A DNA stretch of 5,007 nt from an uncultured Rhodocyclaceae bacterium (GTDB taxonomy: Bacteria; Pseudomonadota; Gammaproteobacteria; Burkholderiales; Rhodocyclaceae): assembly GCA_937892345.1 (NCBI GenBank), contig CALAGF010000160.1, positions 1 through 5,007 of the forward strand, written 5' to 3'. The position numbers and the translations under genes were made by a program. Within the stretch, counting starts at the first letter, position 1. The number at the start of each line of letters is the position of its first letter. Below, in pieces: positions 4,258-5,007 of the stretch. The notes beneath the pieces are model-generated. The model did not search any database. It had not been told where the DNA came from and worked only from the letters and a program-made list of their open reading frames with translations.

Positions 4258-5007
4258 ATGTTTTGGAATCATCGTGCGCGCCTTGAGGCCGTTGAGCGTG
4301 AACTGCAGGACGCGCGGCAACGGGAGAGTCGTTTGAAGGCCGAGCTTGCCGAGGCGCATGACGCGGCTCAGCGTTTTGAGACAGCACATCGTCAAAAGGA
4401 TGCCGAATGTGACGTGTTGCGCTCAGTACTGCGGAATCTGGCGCAATTCAGCCAGTCGCTCAGCAGTTCTCAAGCCACGCTTGGGCAGATGGCAAATTTG
4501 CTCAAAGAGGAAAAGCAACAAGCTGTTGAAGCCGCCGAAGTGTCGACCGCTAGTGGGCAGACAACGACCGAGATAGCAGCAAATCTGCATCGGCTCGCCG
4601 AGGACTCGGCCACTGCTGCGCGGGACGTTGACGTCCTGGCACAACAAGCTTCCGAAATCGGTGCGATCGTGCAGCTCATTCACGAAATCGCCGATCAGAC
4701 TAACCTGCTGGCCCTGAATGCCGCCATCGAAGCGGCAAGGGCCGGAGAAGCTGGCCGAGGTTTTGCGGTTGTTGCCGATGAAGTCAGAATGCTAGCAGAA
4801 CGAACTGCAGCATCAACTCGCGAAGTTGACTCAATGATCAAATCAATTCAGCTCGGTACGCAATCAGTGGTTAAACAGATTTATGCCAGCGTTGAACACG
4901 TCAATGGAGGGGTAGCGGCAGCAGAAAGAGCGAGCCATGGTATGCAGGCTATTTCAGAAAAAAATCTGCTCGTCATGGATTCTGTTCGTAATGTAATGAA
5001 TGCTCTC
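4258..5007 (+). CDS. Methyl-accepting chemotaxis protein, soluble type (3' end beyond window)
   Basis: The frame is open from ATG 4258 through the window end (250 residues, no stop). Residues 5-55 are charged and probably coiled coil, with no sensor domain and no membrane segment anywhere in the visible part, so this is likely a cytoplasmic chemoreceptor. From about residue 100 it has a chemoreceptor signalling domain. The hairpin tip at 144-183 (IADQTNLLALNAAIEAARAG, then EAGRGFAVVADEVRMLAERT) is the near-invariant region that binds CheA and CheW. The ribosome site GGAG lies 5 bases before the ATG. The gene diverges from nifN, and its codons are less GC-biased than those of the nif genes, especially towards the window end. 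Short receptors of this layout often carry a C-terminal sensor such as the zinc-binding CZB domain; that part would be outside the window, so the stimulus is unknown. Confidence 0.93.
   Translation, partial: MFWNHRARLEAVERELQDARQRESRLKAELAEAHDAAQRFETAHRQKDAECDVLRSVLRNLAQFSQSLSSSQATLGQMANLLKEEKQQAVEAAEVSTASGQTTTEIAANLHRLAEDSATAARDVDVLAQQASEIGAIVQLIHEIADQTNLLALNAAIEAARAGEAGRGFAVVADEVRMLAERTAASTREVDSMIKSIQLGTQSVVKQIYASVEHVNGGVAAAERASHGMQAISEKNLLVMDSVRNVMNAL

Noticed and set aside
4181..4395. Minus-strand open frames overlapping the chemoreceptor start
   Set aside because: They run opposite a gene with a good ribosome site and a diagnostic chemoreceptor domain, and their translations show no recognisable features.

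Overview
The window is part of a molybdenum-nitrogenase (nif) gene cluster of a diazotrophic proteobacterium. The GC-rich coding sequence, the order nifN-nifX-DUF269-DUF683 followed by iscA(nif)-nifU, and the NifA/sigma-54 control signals resemble clusters of Azotobacter, Pseudomonas stutzeri and nitrogen-fixing Betaproteobacteria. A Rhodocyclales-like betaproteobacterium is a reasonable guess, but it is not proven by the sequence.

Layout, read right to left because the nif genes lie on the minus strand. The first transcription unit begins at a sigma-54 promoter (4015-4029) with a NifA upstream activator site (4074-4089) and a one-mismatch IHF site between them. It carries nifN (2580-3977), nifX (2138-2617), an RseC/MucC-like membrane protein with a cysteine cluster (1683-2138), a NifX-associated DUF269 protein (1214-1678), a small DUF683 helical protein (982-1191) and an unrecognised 115-residue protein (627-974). 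These genes overlap or are separated by at most 22 bases. A 128-base gap (499-626) then holds a second control region: NifA site at 603-618, perfect-consensus IHF site at 560-572 and sigma-54 promoter at 532-546. It drives an A-type Fe-S carrier, iscA(nif) (175-498), and nifU (1-162, cut by the window edge).

On the right, facing away from nifN across 280 bases that include an AT-rich stretch, is the first part of a plus-strand gene for a chemoreceptor signalling protein without a visible membrane anchor (4258 to the window end).

Functional picture: NifU and IscA build and carry Fe-S clusters for nitrogenase. NifN is half of the NifEN scaffold on which the FeMo-cofactor precursor matures, and NifX binds and carries that precursor. 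The DUF269 and DUF683 proteins are standard nif-cluster companions of unclear role. The RseC-like protein suggests a link to membrane electron transfer (Rnf-type) or redox control. Two features stand out: nifN leads its own operon with no nifE next to it, and the operon contains a membrane protein and an unrecognised protein. I found no mobile element, CRISPR array, tRNA or rRNA. Most of the window is a recognisable nif cluster, and I do not see a wholly new system.
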